DNA from: Diadophis punctatus similis
Taxonomy: Eukaryota > Chordata > Lepidosauria > Squamata > Dipsadidae
Assembly (NCBI GenBank): GCA_023053685.1
Contig: JALIGW010000004.1
Span: forward strand, 83,882,154-83,946,153
DNA length: 64,000 bases
Direction: 5' to 3'
Shown here in pieces: positions 52,545-64,000 of the stretch. Within the stretch, counting starts at the first letter, position 1. Every line of letters starts with the position of its first letter. The notes under the pieces were generated by a model. That model was not told the DNA's origin. It saw only the letters and a program-made list of their open reading frames with translations, and ran no database searches. The position numbers and the translations under genes are program-made.

Positions 52545-53188
52545 CAACATTACATTGCTAACCAGAGCATACAAAACATTTGTTAGACCAATTCTGGAAT
52601 ACAGCTCACCTGTCTGGAACCCACACTGCATATCAGACATAAATACAATCGAGAGAGTCCAGAAATATTTCACAAGTAGAGTCCTTCACTCCTCCGCTCA
52701 CAACAAAATACCTTATTCCACCAGACTTGAAATACTGGGATTAGACAATTTACAACTACGTCGCCTCCGATCTGATCTAAATGTAGTTCATAAAATCATA
52801 TACCAAAATGTCCTTCCTGTTAATGACTACTTCAGCTTCAACCGCAACAATACACGAGCACGTAATAGATTCAAACTAAATGTAAAGTGCTCCAAACTCG
52901 ACTGCAGAAAATACGACTTCAGCAACAGAGTGGTCAATGCCTGGAATGCACTACCTGACTCTGTGGTTTCCTCCCCAAACCCCAAAAACTTTAACCTTAG
53001 ACTGTCTACAGTTGACCTCTCCTCATTTCTAAGAGGTCTGTAAGGGGCGTGCATAAGCGCACCACTGTGCCTACCGTCCCTGTCCTTCTGTCCTATTGTC
53101 CTCTTTTATCGTTACTTTTTACTTATGTTTATACAAATTACTACTATCCTATACATGTTTGACAAATAAATAAAATAAAATAATAAAA

Positions 53189-53219
<31 letters not shown>

Positions 53220-53225
53220 ATAGAA
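52545..53225 (+). mobile_element. Jockey-group (CR1/L2-like) LINE, 3' end
   Basis: Second copy of the 21065-21757 family, plus strand, with 3' UTR and (AAATA)n tail at 53164-53222. It begins at AACATTACATTGCTAACCAG, so it is truncated about 60 bp shorter than the other copy. Confidence 0.9.
52546..53043 (+). pseudogene. LINE ORF2 C-terminal fragment
   Basis: Open from about 52546 to a stop at 53041-53043, reading NITLLTRAYKTFVRPILEYS to LDLSSFLRGL-like C-terminus (VDLSSFLRGL). About 165 residues belong to the LINE; the upstream Met at 52474 lies in purine-rich flanking sequence. The RT active site is absent. Confidence 0.85.
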
Positions 53226-54214
53226 TAAGGCATTAACATCATACCTCAACTTTTTACTTTTCCATAATAATATAAACTAGGCCATTTCTATAACAACAAA
53301 TCTATCTAATCAGTAAAACCTAAAATCAAAGTTTCATTTTTTTTTCACCTCAAGCAAAAAGTCCAGAAGCGGTTTCCCAAGTAGAAATAAAAGTGCTTAT
53401 ATTCTTTTCTTTGATCAAAACAGTCAATTTAGCCATCTCTGCCAACTCCATCAAACTTCTGTAGCCATTCATCCAGGGTGGGAATCAAAAAGTCCTACCA
53501 TTTTTGTGCATACAGTAGTTTTGCTGCGGTCGACATATAAAAGATCAGAGTTCACAATTTTTTCCCCAAAGTCTTTTTTCATTAAACCCCAAAGAAAAGT
53601 TCCTGGTTTCATCTTTATCTTCGTTTTAAGAATTTTTCTGTATTAAAATATGAATCTTACTCCAAAATAGGAGCTTTTTTTTTTCAGGTGTTCAATTATT
53701 ATTTTTAGAAGTAGGATAAATGAGAAATAATGAGTCCTGGTGAAAGTTTAAGCCGGTATTATTCATTTGGGAGTCCTAAACTTTATTTACCACATGAATG
53801 GTAGGACCATTTTTACAATTACACCTGAATTCTGAAAGGGAGGAAAATCCTCTCCAAAAATGGTCATTTTGCCAATGAATTTTGAAGCTGGAAGTTTTTG
53901 AAAGGAGCAAAAATGAAGCTAAGAGGTGGGGCAGGTTGACTTTGGAGCCTGATCGGTGGTTGAGTAATGTTCCTGGATGTTCTGCTCCAGATAATTCCCA
54001 GGTTGTTGTTTCAGAGACAGTATAATCCGGCTGGCAATCGTGATGATTTTGAAATGATAGATGTTGTCTTTATTAATAATATTAATCTGTTACATAATTG
54101 TGTACTTAAAGTAACAAAGAAAGCATTGAGGATAAAATACAAGCAGTTGTCCTTCTGCCTTTAATGTGATAGAAACCAGAAAATTAGAAAGCTGGCTGGG
54201 GGTACATCCATATC
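53226..54214. other. No recognised feature
   Basis: About 990 bp of AT-rich sequence. No family or gene recognised. Confidence 0.3.
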
Positions 54215-54456
54215 CACGGGTGGGTTCCTACCGGTGCGGTCCACTCTCTCGTTCCGGTAGCGGCCCCGCCGATTGCGCAATTTGCACGCGACGGCTCTGG
54301 TACCGTCTTCGCCGGTCCGTAGCGTGGCGCCATCTCTTTTTTTTTGAATTTTTGGCCTTTTCTTGCTTCCTGCGCATGCGCGGAAGCAAAATCTCGCAAG
54401 GGGACGTGCGCGTGTGTGAGATTTTGGCGATTTTTTGCTTCCGCGCATGAGATGGT
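54215..54456 (+). mobile_element. hAT-type MITE, CpG-rich, right end degraded
   Basis: CACGGGTGGGTTCCTACCGG and GTGCGGTCCACTCT match 47413. Then GCGCATGCGCGGAAGCAAAA blocks as in 12726. The right end GTTGCCCCTG is altered and no duplication is evident. Confidence 0.8.
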
Positions 54457-54845
54457 TGCCCCTGCCTCTGGCATCTAGCTGCCATCAGATTCCTTCCTTC
54501 CCTCCTTATAATATATCTCCAGATTTCGTCGCAGAAACGTATTGTCCAGGAATAAATGGATTTTATTTTGTGCATTTTTGGAGGGGAAGCTTCTAAGGGC
54601 AAAGTTCCCGTTTTGACTTTTTCTAAATGTCAGTTGAGCAATGAGATCATTGTTAATGCTGAATTAGTTAGGGTTTGACCCGTGAAATAAATAGGCCTGT
54701 TCTTTAGAAGAGTCTGAACATCTTAACGGATTCCATGTCTTCAAATAATCCAAGCAGAATTGCAAAAACAAGGCAAGACTAGGATATTTGACTGAATTAA
54801 AAGGACTTACAATACAGGTAGCCCTCGACTTGCAACTGTTTATTT

Positions 54846-55712
54846 AGAATAGAATAGAATAGAATAGAATAGAATAGAATAGAATAGAATAGAATAGAAT
54901 AGAATAGAATAGAATAGAATAGAATAGAATAGAATAGAATAGAATAGAATTTTTTATTGGCCAAGTGTGATTGGACACCCAAGGAATTTGTCTTGGTGCA
55001 TATGCTCTCAGTGTACATAAAAGAAAAGATACGTTCGTCAAGAATCATGAGGTACAACACTTAATGATAGTCCGGGTACAAATAAGCAATCAAATCATAT
55101 TAGGAACCAGTCAATATAAATCGTAAGGATACAAGCAACAAAAGTTACAGTCATACAGTCATTAGTGGGAGGAGATGGGTGATGGGAACGATGAGAAGAT
55201 TAATAGTAGTGCAGACTTAGTAAATAGTTTGACAGTGGTGAGGGAATTATTTGTTTAGCAGAGTGATAGCGTTCGGGAGAAAACTGTCCTTGTGTCTAGT
55301 TGTCTTGGTGTGCAGTGCTCTATAGCCTCGTTTTGAGGGTAGGAGTTGAAGCAGTTTCGGTCCAGGATGTGAGGGGTCAGTAAATATTTTCACAGCCCTC
55401 TTTTTGACTCGTGCAGTATACAGGTCCTCAATGGAAGGCAGGTTGGCAGTAATTGTTTTTTCTGCAGTTCTGATTATCCTCTGAAGTCTGTGTCTGTCTT
55501 GTTGGGTTGCAGAACCAAAACCAGACAGTTATAGAGGTGCAGATGACAGACTCAATGATTCCTCTGTAGAACTGTATCAGCAGCTCCTTGGGCAGTTTGA
55601 GCTTCCTGAGTTGGCGCAGAAAGAACATTCTTTGTTGTGCTTTTTTGATGATGTTTTTGATGTTAGGTGACCTTTTTAGGTCTTGAGATATGATAGAACC
55701 TAGAAATTTGAA
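54846..55712 (-). mobile_element. CR1/L2-group LINE with (AATAG)n tail, inside MITE
   Basis: (AATAG)n at 54846-54950, 3' UTR starting TTTTTATTGGCCAAGTGTGA, and minus-strand coding sequence IIKKAQQRMFFLRQLRKLKL, PKELLIQFYRGIIESVICTS and ITVWF. 5'-truncated at GAACCTAGAAATTTGAAG. Confidence 0.92.
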
Positions 55713-55724
55713 GTGACCATTCAA
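55428..55724 (-). pseudogene. LINE ORF2 fragment (post-RT region)
   Basis: A 98-residue frame with FKFLGSIIS, KKAQQRMFFLRQL, LIQFYRGIIES and SITVWF, conserved in the C-terminal third of jockey-superclade ORF2s. The first few residues come from the MITE flank; a shift follows near 55505 (FWFCNPTRQ). Confidence 0.8.
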
Positions 55725-56073
55725 AGTTACAACGGCACTGAAAAAAGAGACTTATGACCATTTTTCACACTTATGACCGTTTCAGCATCCCCCTTGGTCA
55801 CGTGATCAAAATTCGGCCACTTGGCAAATGACTCATATTTATGATGGTTGCAGCATCTTGGGGGTCATGTGATCCCTTTTTGTGACCTTCTGACGAGCCA
55901 AGTCAATGGGGAAGCCAGATGCGCTTAACAACCGTGTGACTAACTTAACAACCGCAGTGATTCACTTAACAACCGTGGCAAGAAAGGTCATAAAATGAGG
56001 CAAATCTAACTAATGTTTCACTTGGCCACAGAAATTTTGGGCTCAATTGTAGTCGTAAGTCGACGACTACCTG

Positions 56074-56750
56074 TATATAACTCAGAACATCTTTGGGGCT
56101 TTTATTATAAGCTGTGATGGAAATACAGCTCAAAAATTGAACAGATTAAAGACTGTATAGTAAAAAAAGACCCAGAATCTAAAGAGGATCATTGATGGGG
56201 GAAAATGGAAATATCAATGGAAGATAAATGTGAAATGCCCTGTAAATATCACACTTGGACAAATGTTTTTGATGATGATGATAATTATCATTTTGTTTGG
56301 CAATTGGCAATATTGCTTCGGGCAAGAATTTATTTTCTAAAAATGGTTGCAGAAGCAATAATACAGTTGGATCATTTTTGATGGTGAGAATGTAATAAAA
56401 CTCAACAATTCTGGAAGTTGATGCATTATGGAATGAAATAATCTTACAGAAAGTTTACAGAGTTGGCCTTGTGTGTGATAGTAGCTGCCAGGATTCCTTG
56501 TTCTTACTGAAAATCACAGCAGTACATCAATATTTTTAAAAAATAGCTTGGTATTTGAAAATAACAGTTATATAGAATATCATTCTGTTTGGATACAACT
56601 GATAAATTATACTTCTATACCTGGACTCATGCGGCATACAAACTTTGGGTTAACATGAAAGATTTAATATATTCATTCATACCTAATGTTTTATATACCA
56701 TTAGGTATAAATTAATATATTAAAACTTTCATGTTAACCCAAACATAGCA
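56074..56750. other. No recognised feature except a 25-30 bp inverted repeat
   Basis: About 675 bp. TTTGGGTTAACATGAAAG (56643-56660) and CTTTCATGTTAACCCAAA (56726-56743) form an 18-bp perfect inverted repeat, spacer 65 bp. ATTAATATATTAAAAC/TTTAATATAT extends the arms imperfectly. Otherwise nothing recognised. Confidence 0.5.
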
Positions 56751-56985
56751 ATACAATAGCAATAGCACTTAGACTTATATACCGCTTCATAGTGCTTTAC
56801 AGCCCTCTCTAAGCGGTTTACAGAGTTCAGCATATTTCCCCCAACAATCTGGGTCCTCATTTTACCCACCTCGGAAGGATGGAAGGCTGAGTCAACCTTG
56901 AGCCGGTGAGATTTCAACAGCTGAACTGCTGAACTAGCAGTAGCCTGCAGTGCTGCATTTAACCACTGCACCATCTCTGCATTGT
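56751..56985 (-). mobile_element. tRNA-derived SINE
   Basis: TATACCGCTTCATAGTGCTT ... GGTGAGATTTCAACAGCTGA ... TTAACCACTGCACCATC. Same family as 15797 and 20245. Confidence 0.9.
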
Positions 56986-58275
56986 ATGCAGAGTAGAATT
57001 TTTTTAGAACAGCTACAAGCTCTTGTTAATTGTTTACTTTGTTTTATAATTCTTATAATCCTAGGTATTATTATTTTTAATGCTTTACTACTGACTTCAT
57101 TTTAATAACAGTTTTGATTACTTTCCTAGGGAGCGTTAAGTCTAATGTGACTCAGAAAGTTTTGCACATTTTTTAAAACATCTTGTTTAATATCTTCTAA
57201 TATCTTTCTCTTTTCTTTTTATTTCTCTTTTCTTTTTTTTCCCTGTCTGATTTGCTTTTCTAGTTGCACTTTTAAAAAGCTCTTAAATAAATTACAGAGA
57301 TATGGGCCTAAAATCGTTATGACGATAAAAGCCCCACATTTGATTCTAGAACATGTGCTCAAAAGATTATTAAGTTTGGTTCAAACCCATATTATTAGCA
57401 CGGTGACTTTGGAGCTGCCCACAGTTTTGATGATAATAGCAATTTGTTTGATGTGGTCCATTAATCTTAGCAACTTAAGTGGGAAGCCATACGTTGGAAT
57501 TCATCCCAATGGATGCTTACTCCAAATCTTATTAATTATAACAGCCAAGTGTTTTTCATCTAAAGTTCTTGGAACAGAATTACAGACAAATCTATCTTTG
57601 GCCATTTGGTTGGGAATTTTAAGAGTTGCAGTCTTAAAATATCTATAGGGTCTCTTGGGAAGGGGTCTCCTTGATCAAATTGTTTGATAGCAGCTGTCAG
57701 AAGTCCCTTTGGTGACATTCACCTACTCACTTTCTTTAAAATGTGGTTTACAATTTTGACAACTGGATTGTATATTGATAAGGCTGGAGCTCCTAATAAG
57801 TCACACAACTGTCGCCTCTAAGCTTTTTCTCCAAGATTTGAAGATGGGCGAGAAAAATCGGAAGACTAGGGTGCATGTAGAAATGGTCTTCATTGGTATC
57901 TTTTTGGACATTTTTAGTAAACACTGCATGCATGTCAGTGGAACATAATGTTGCTTTATGTTGGATTGTGTCCTTTTGTGTTCAGTGCAGAATTTATTTC
58001 ATTGGCTTTAGGTTTGGATATGTATGAATACCTGAGTAAGACTGTGTGAATAGCCCTTCCTTCTTTAGCTTAGAGTATGGTTGATTTTTATATTTTTCCA
58101 TATAATTGTTTGTTGATTAGCTCTATAAGAGTATTGTTTTTCAAGAAACCCCCAACCCAAATCTTCCATGCCTTTCCCTGCTTGTTCATTATCTCATCAA
58201 CATTGGTTTGGCCCTGTAGAAAGTTAGCACCCATCCTGGAAGAATAAAATATTTTAGGAAAGATTAAAAAGGCAG
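56986..58275. other. No recognised feature
   Basis: About 1.3 kb. The 109-residue frame at 57319-57648 is hydrophobic with no known motif and lies in AT-rich DNA; not supported as a gene. Confidence 0.3.
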
Positions 58276-58277
58276 AA

Positions 58278-59275
<998 letters not shown>

Positions 59276-59399
59276 CCTAAAGGGAGACAGAAACTCAGTG
59301 CTTCAGCTCCCTCCCCCCAGCAGATATTTGGTGCCCATTGAGAAGGATTGGGCCAGCCTATCTACAAGACAAAAGATCTTCAGCTCCAGGGTGATGGGA

Positions 59400-59786
59400 T
59401 GAAGACAGGACATAATAGGATTAACCCTCTATCCATCTAGCAGCAAGGCTCACTGCATTTCAAAATTTCCTAAGGACATTGCATCACCCAGCAAGGTTCA
59501 ACCAAACCTATCTCAGACAACCTCAGCTATGACCCCTGCATAGCCCCCTGGGAGTCTGACAACCAATAGAATACATTTCTTGCACAGGAACAGGAAGTTC
59601 AAGTTCAAAGCCCAAGAGAGGGTACAAATACCTCACACTCTCCACTTCCATGTGGCCAGCTGCCCAGGACTTCAAACCCATGTGGTCCGGTCCCTCAATA
59701 AACCATCTTTCCAATCAGCCTCCATGTTTCCAGTGTCTTTCTCCCCACTTGGAACTGAACCAGATGGATATTTCTTCCAACAGCTC
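59400..59786 (+). mobile_element. ERV-like LTR (probable solo LTR)
   Basis: Has a polyadenylation signal AATAAA at 59697-59702, a plausible promoter region GGGTACAAATACCTCAC near 59620, and an end TTCTTCCAACA at 59776-59786, as in U3-R-U5 arrangement. The last ~95 bp match 35535-35630. The left end is not fixed and no duplication was found; no viral genes are adjacent. Confidence 0.55.
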
Positions 59787-60250
59787 AAATAATTTAAAAA
59801 AAGGCAGATTTATAAATTCAGAGAGAACATCTATTCCACCTTTTCTGACCAGTAGGATGGAGAACTTTGTCATCGGCAAAATACAAACTCCCTCACATTC
59901 CTTCCCTCAAATTTCATCTCTGCAAATACCAGTGCATCTTGGTTCATCTAAACTACAAGCCACTCATTTTTTATTCATTGGGGAGAACGGGTAGGCGCCG
60001 TATATGGGATTAAAATTTAGCTCTCAGTGGCTCTGTGCCAACGCATGCATTAAAGACTTTTGCTGCAGTTTCTCTTCCAAGACCACAATTGTTAACTAGC
60101 GAGAGGCTTGGGAGACAACCAGCTTGGCTGCGCATCAGATGTCCTTCAACTTCAACAACAAGGAAGGCGCAGAAGGTGGGAATTTTAATCTGTACGTCCA
60201 TGAATTGGGCAGTCAAATCTCTTCGTAAGTGAAACTGAAAACCAGCACTC
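59787..60250. other. Low-repeat stretch; candidate conserved non-coding DNA
   Basis: 59985-60240 is unique and mixed-complexity (CCAACGCATGCATTAAAGAC, ATTGTTAACTAGCGAGAGGC, TGGCTGCGCATCAGATGTCC). Short frames on both strands have no motif. Confidence 0.3.
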
Positions 60251-60970
60251 CAAAGAATGTTAATTTAGTAACAGTGGATAATATTCACTTGAATTGGAGT
60301 TCAATTAAAAAAACCCACAAATTTTAATCATTGCATATTGACTTTCAAAAAAGCAGGATATTTCCAGGATTTTTGTTTTCGTTTCTGTAACGGCTAATAA
60401 CAATTTTTTTTTAAAGGAAGTTTGAATGGGTGTGTTCTCAAGAATTCTTAAAAATAAAAGGGTATGAATGAAAGCCAATTATATCTTTCTGAGCCATTTG
60501 ATTTTCCTCTTTCTTCCTTATCTTCCTGAAGGCTGAAGACTAAACCCAACGAAGAATAAACTTATTGGGTCTTCATCAACTCTTACTATTGTCTGAGGTT
60601 GAACCTCGGATGAAATAAACCATGATCTTGCTTCCTTTAGCGGTTCTAGTGTGTTTGTGTGTGTGTATTTGTGTACGTGCTTGCCTATGTATGCCCATGC
60701 ATGGATGGATAGATGGGTGCAGCATTACCAAAAGCAATTTTGACCAAACCTGCTTTATCCTGAGATTTGAGTTGATGGAAACCAATGCTCATCATTGAAT
60801 GTCTCCTTAGGCAATCTGGAGTTTGGAGCTTATGAGTTGGAATTCTGCAGAGTTAGTCATATATTCTACATACAGGTTCCAAGGCTGTAGCCAGAATTCT
60901 ACAGATTTATTAAAAACAAAAGTGCAATAAATATATCTCATTCATTCATTCATTCATTTCTGTATAATCA
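60251..60970. other. No recognised feature
   Basis: About 720 bp with a short TGTG run near 60650 and ATTC repeats at 60940-60958. Nothing recognised. Confidence 0.25.
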
Positions 60971-60971
60971 G

Positions 60972-61497
60972 TACTGTTTATTTATTTTATTTTATTTATT
61001 TAAATGGATTTCTATGCCGCCCAATTCCCAGGGGACTCTGGGCGGCTCACAACATATTAGAATCCATTACAAAATATAAAATACAGTAATTAAAAAACAT
61101 ACAAAAGTTAAAAAGAGTATCTCATATTCACAATGAAGGGGGGAGACCCATATCTAATCTAGTTGGTCTCACTTTCACCCTGCCTGCCGGAAGAGCCAAG
61201 TTTTTATTGCTTTCCGGAAGGCCAGCAGGGTGGGGATGGTCCTGATCTCCGGGGGAAGCTGGTTCCACAGGGAGGGAGCTCCCACAGAGAAGGCTCTCCC
61301 CCTCGGCCCCGCCAACCGACATTGTTTGGTCGATGGGACCTGGAGGAGGCCGACTCTGTGGGCCCTGACCGGTCGTAGGGAGGTATGCGGCAGGATGCGG
61401 TCCCGAAGGTAACCTGGCCCTGAGCCATGTAGGGCTTTAAAGGTAACGACCAACACCTTAAATTGGATCCGGAGACTAATGGGCTGTTGATGTTAAT
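60972..61497 (-). mobile_element. L2-type LINE 3' end, second copy
   Basis: 3' UTR TGCCGCCCAATTCCCAGGGG with a (TAAA)n tail at 60972-61010. The minus strand encodes VTFKALHGSGPGYLRDRILP, TSLRPVRAHRVGLLQVPSTK, GAPSLWNQLPPEIRTIPTLL and AIKTWLFRQAG in one frame (61175-61456). Truncated upstream at 61497. Confidence 0.92.
61175..61456 (-). pseudogene. L2 ORF2 C-terminal end, uninterrupted
   Basis: A 93-residue frame to the natural-looking end AIKTWLFRQAG. Unlike the 58.6 kb copy it has no frameshift, so it shows the family's normal C-terminus. RT is missing. Confidence 0.88.
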
Positions 61498-61527
61498 CTT
61501 ACACAAAATTAACCTGAACCAGAAATA

Positions 61528-61695
61528 TATTTGTTGTTGTCAGTTGTGAAGTCGTGTCCAACCCATCGCAACCCCATGGACAATGTTCCTCCAGGCCTTC
61601 CTGTCCTCTACCATCCTCTGGAGTCCATTTAAGCTCACGCCAACTGCTTCAGTGACTCCATCCAGCCACCTCATTCTCTGTTGTCCCCTTCTTAG
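61528..61695 (-). mobile_element. BovB (RTE) LINE 3' end
   Basis: Minus-strand translation RMRWLDGVTEAVGVSLNGLQ, VEDRKAWRNIVHGVAMGWTR is the characteristic BovB ORF2 C-terminus. It is followed by the short 3' end ACGACTTCACAACTGACAAC and AACAAATAT. BovB supplies the machinery used by Sauria SINEs, whose tails resemble it. Confidence 0.9.
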
Positions 61696-62093
61696 AAATA
61701 TATACATACAAACAAATTTACTTGCATTCACATTGTTCCTCTCTTCTTTGCCTACTTTTTAAAAGACGTTAAACAGCATTTCTCCCTTGTTCGTTCTATT
61801 ACAGCTTGTTCTATTTTCAGCAGCCTTCATTTAACGGTACAAAAAGCAGTTTGTTTCAACGTCAAAAGCCCTCTCTGGACCAGACAACCATCCATCCATC
61901 TTTTAAAGTCATTTCAGTAAAAATGGCATCAGGACATACAAAATTAATTAAATGAAGACCTCACCTGCTATTCATCAGCACTGGGGCCATCTATAATTCA
62001 TGAAATAGATTCAGAAATATAGAGTACAGAAAGAGTTGTGCCAAGGCATTTTTTTAAAAAAAATCTTCAAACTAGAGCTTTATAAAAGAAAAC
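61696..62093. other. No recognised feature
   Basis: About 400 bp, nothing recognised. Confidence 0.25.
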
Positions 62094-62095
62094 TA

Positions 62096-62232
62096 CCGTG
62101 TTTCCCCGAAAATAAGACCCTGTCTTATATATTTTTTTGAACCCTGAAATAAGCGCTTGGCCTTATTGCCATGCACTCAAAAGCCCGATTGGGCTTATTA
62201 CCAGGGGATGTCTTTTTTGGGGGGAAACAGGG
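62096..62232 (+). mobile_element. TA-flanked MITE (CCGTGTTTCCCCG)
   Basis: 137 bp. Ends CCGTGTTTCCCCGAAAATAA and GGGGGGAAACAGGG, flanked by TA at 62094-62095 and 62233-62234. Tc1/mariner-like target duplication. No coding capacity. Confidence 0.8.
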
Positions 62233-62393
62233 TATTATGAGCCGTCATCAAGTTTAGAAATGAAAGAATTTTTTTCTACTCTCAAATTAATGTAATCGAC
62301 AAGGTTTATGTCTTTTATAAAACTGCACAACATTGCTAAGGAACAGGTCCGGAACAGGAGAATCCTATGGAAGAGGGGAAAGACAAAACATGC

Positions 62394-62900
<507 letters not shown>

Positions 62901-63039
62901 GGAGAGGGAGAGGGAGAGAAAGAAATTGACTAAATTCAGTACCTGGATTTAGGGACAAGTCATATACCCATGTAAAGAGTAGGGTTTTAACTATGTAGTC
63001 AAGGACACACTGAGCAAATACAAATACAAAATAATCCAA

Positions 63040-63398
63040 TGCCCCCTGCCCCCCTGCACATGCGCCCCCCCATGCTGCCCTGCCCCCCCTGTGCATATGT
63101 GCACAACCCCTCCCCGCTCCCCCATTTCCTGACTTCCGGTGGGCCTCGCAGGCCCATTTTTTGCCCTCCCCAAGCTCCAGAGGCTTTCTTGGAGCCTGGG
63201 GAGGGCAAAAACGCCCTTCCCCCCCCCGGAGGCCCTCCGGAGGCTGAAAACGCTCTCCCAGAGCCTCCACGCGAGCCGAAAATCAGCTGACCGGCGCGCA
63301 CATGCACGCTGGAGCTGAGCTAGGGCAACAGCTCGCGTGCCGGCAGATGTGGTCCACGTGCCACCTGTGGCACACGTGCCAAAGGTTCACCATCACTG
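63040..63398 (+). mobile_element. hAT-type MITE, CAGTGATGG family, left end lost
   Basis: The right part matches 9243 and 46404 (CCGAAAATCAGCTGACCGGC, GTGCCAAAGGTTCACCATCA), ending CACTG at 63398. It is followed by GTATAGGG (63399-63406), the reverse complement of the CR1 octamer CCCTATAC used by the other two copies. The left inverted end is absent. Confidence 0.82.
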
Positions 63399-63472
63399 GT
63401 ATAGGGGCTCCTGCTTGTGCAGGGGGTTGGACTAGAGGTCCCTTCCAACTGTATTACTCTATGTTCTATGAC
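63399..63472 (+). mobile_element. CR1 3'-terminal fragment
   Basis: GTATAGGGGCTCCTGCTTGT to GTATTACTCTATGTTCTATG. It starts exactly at the MITE boundary. Confidence 0.88.
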
Positions 63473-64000
63473 ACCCCTACGTGGAAGCAAGGAAGTCCAC
63501 ATTTTCTTTGTGAATATTCTGAATGATGAATGTTTCATCGCAGAACCAAAGTCTTCTGTTTGCCAAGAGATCCTTTGAGCTGGATTATTTCTACACTTGG
63601 AGTTCCTCCGTAGTAGCCATTCTCTTATATCGAGGAGCGATGGTTCTTATTTCTATAATCCTAACTCGGGTATGACTTGGTGTCTTCGGCATCATTGCTT
63701 AGGTGGGGTGAAGAGCAGAAGACTTCATCCCCTCAGATTCAGATTCTTCTGTCCTCTGTTCGAAGCGCAGCGGGGGGGGGGGGAACCAGTAAAAACTTCG
63801 CTCCTGTCACCGCTAGCGCTCATCAAATGTTGCTTCCACGCAAGGATGACACAATCTACCCTGATTGTGAACGGGTTGTAGCTCCTCATTAAACAGATGG
63901 CCCCGTGCCACCCAGTTAGGAAGACTGCTGAGTCAGCCAGGCTTGGTGCACCAGAGTGAGTTGCAAGGGGAAGACACAAGAGCACCTCCTAAGCAGCCCT
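63473..64000. other. No recognised feature
   Basis: About 530 bp with a G-run at 63772-63782. No family or gene recognised; short frames lack motifs. Confidence 0.3.

Larger units (their letters stand above)
54815..56073 (+). mobile_element. CTCGACTTACGAC MITE split by an (AATAG)n LINE
   Basis: Left end CAGGTAGCCCTCGACTTGCA at 54815; right end GTAAGTCGACGACTACCTG at 56055-56073. MITE sequence is 54815-54845 and 55713-56073. The 867-bp block between them is the LINE. This is the only copy here with both inverted ends well preserved. Confidence 0.9.

Noticed and set aside
57319..57648. 109-residue hydrophobic frame
   Set aside because: No motif, AT-rich unique DNA, and no support for splicing or conservation; likely chance.

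Overview
This 64 kb window looks like gene-free (intergenic or intronic) DNA from a snake, most likely a colubroid. I found no host protein-coding exon, rRNA or true tRNA gene. Nearly all recognisable sequence is transposable elements and simple repeats, and every long open frame is either a decayed LINE product or a translated microsatellite. The snake assignment rests on the combination of: (i) many CR1 LINE 3' ends; (ii) LINEs whose 3' end runs into (AATAG)n, the microsatellite-seeding pattern described in colubroid snakes; (iii) Sauria-type tRNA SINEs with a BovB-like tail, together with a BovB LINE relic; (iv) long Bkm-type GATA/GACA arrays; and (v) R4, L2 and L1 LINE relics in one locus.

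Layout. 1-7 kb: direct and inverted copies of a hammerhead-like repeat, a cluster of hAT MITEs, a CR1, and two R4 LINE fragments ending in a (TAA)n/(TGA)n tail. 7-13.4 kb: purine-rich blocks, Sauria SINEs, and two CR1 copies split by hAT MITEs. 14-16.7 kb: an L1 ORF2 relic split by a SINE and abutted by an (AATAG)n LINE. 17.4-21.8 kb: a GA satellite, two LTR-like stretches, a MITE split by a SINE, and a jockey-group LINE. 23-25.5 kb: pyrimidine and GATA/GACA arrays. 26-41.5 kb: CR1, L1 3' ends, hAT MITEs, a triple-nested insertion at 39.8-40.6 kb and a long inverted repeat. 42-43.9 kb: a higher-order pentanucleotide array grown from a LINE tail. 44-53 kb: SINE, L1, CR1 (one containing a newly amplified 26-bp minisatellite) and hAT elements. 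54-64 kb: a MITE split by a LINE, two L2 relics, an ERV-like LTR, BovB, and a four-motif tetranucleotide array.

The elements do not form a pathway; what they record is insertion order. Many insertions keep their target-site duplications (8 bp for hAT, 5 bp for a solo LTR, 7-15 bp for SINEs), so relative ages can be read directly. Several low-repeat stretches (about 4.6-5.3, 25.4-25.7, 30.7-31.0, 44.2-44.6, 51.0-51.5 and 60.0-60.3 kb) look, by eye only, like candidate conserved non-coding elements. I did not find a new enzymatic or defence system. The most notable observations are three copies of one hAT MITE family at the same CR1 octamer, two hAT pairs whose duplications overlap by one base, the triple-nested insertion, and two cases of satellite DNA growing out of a LINE.
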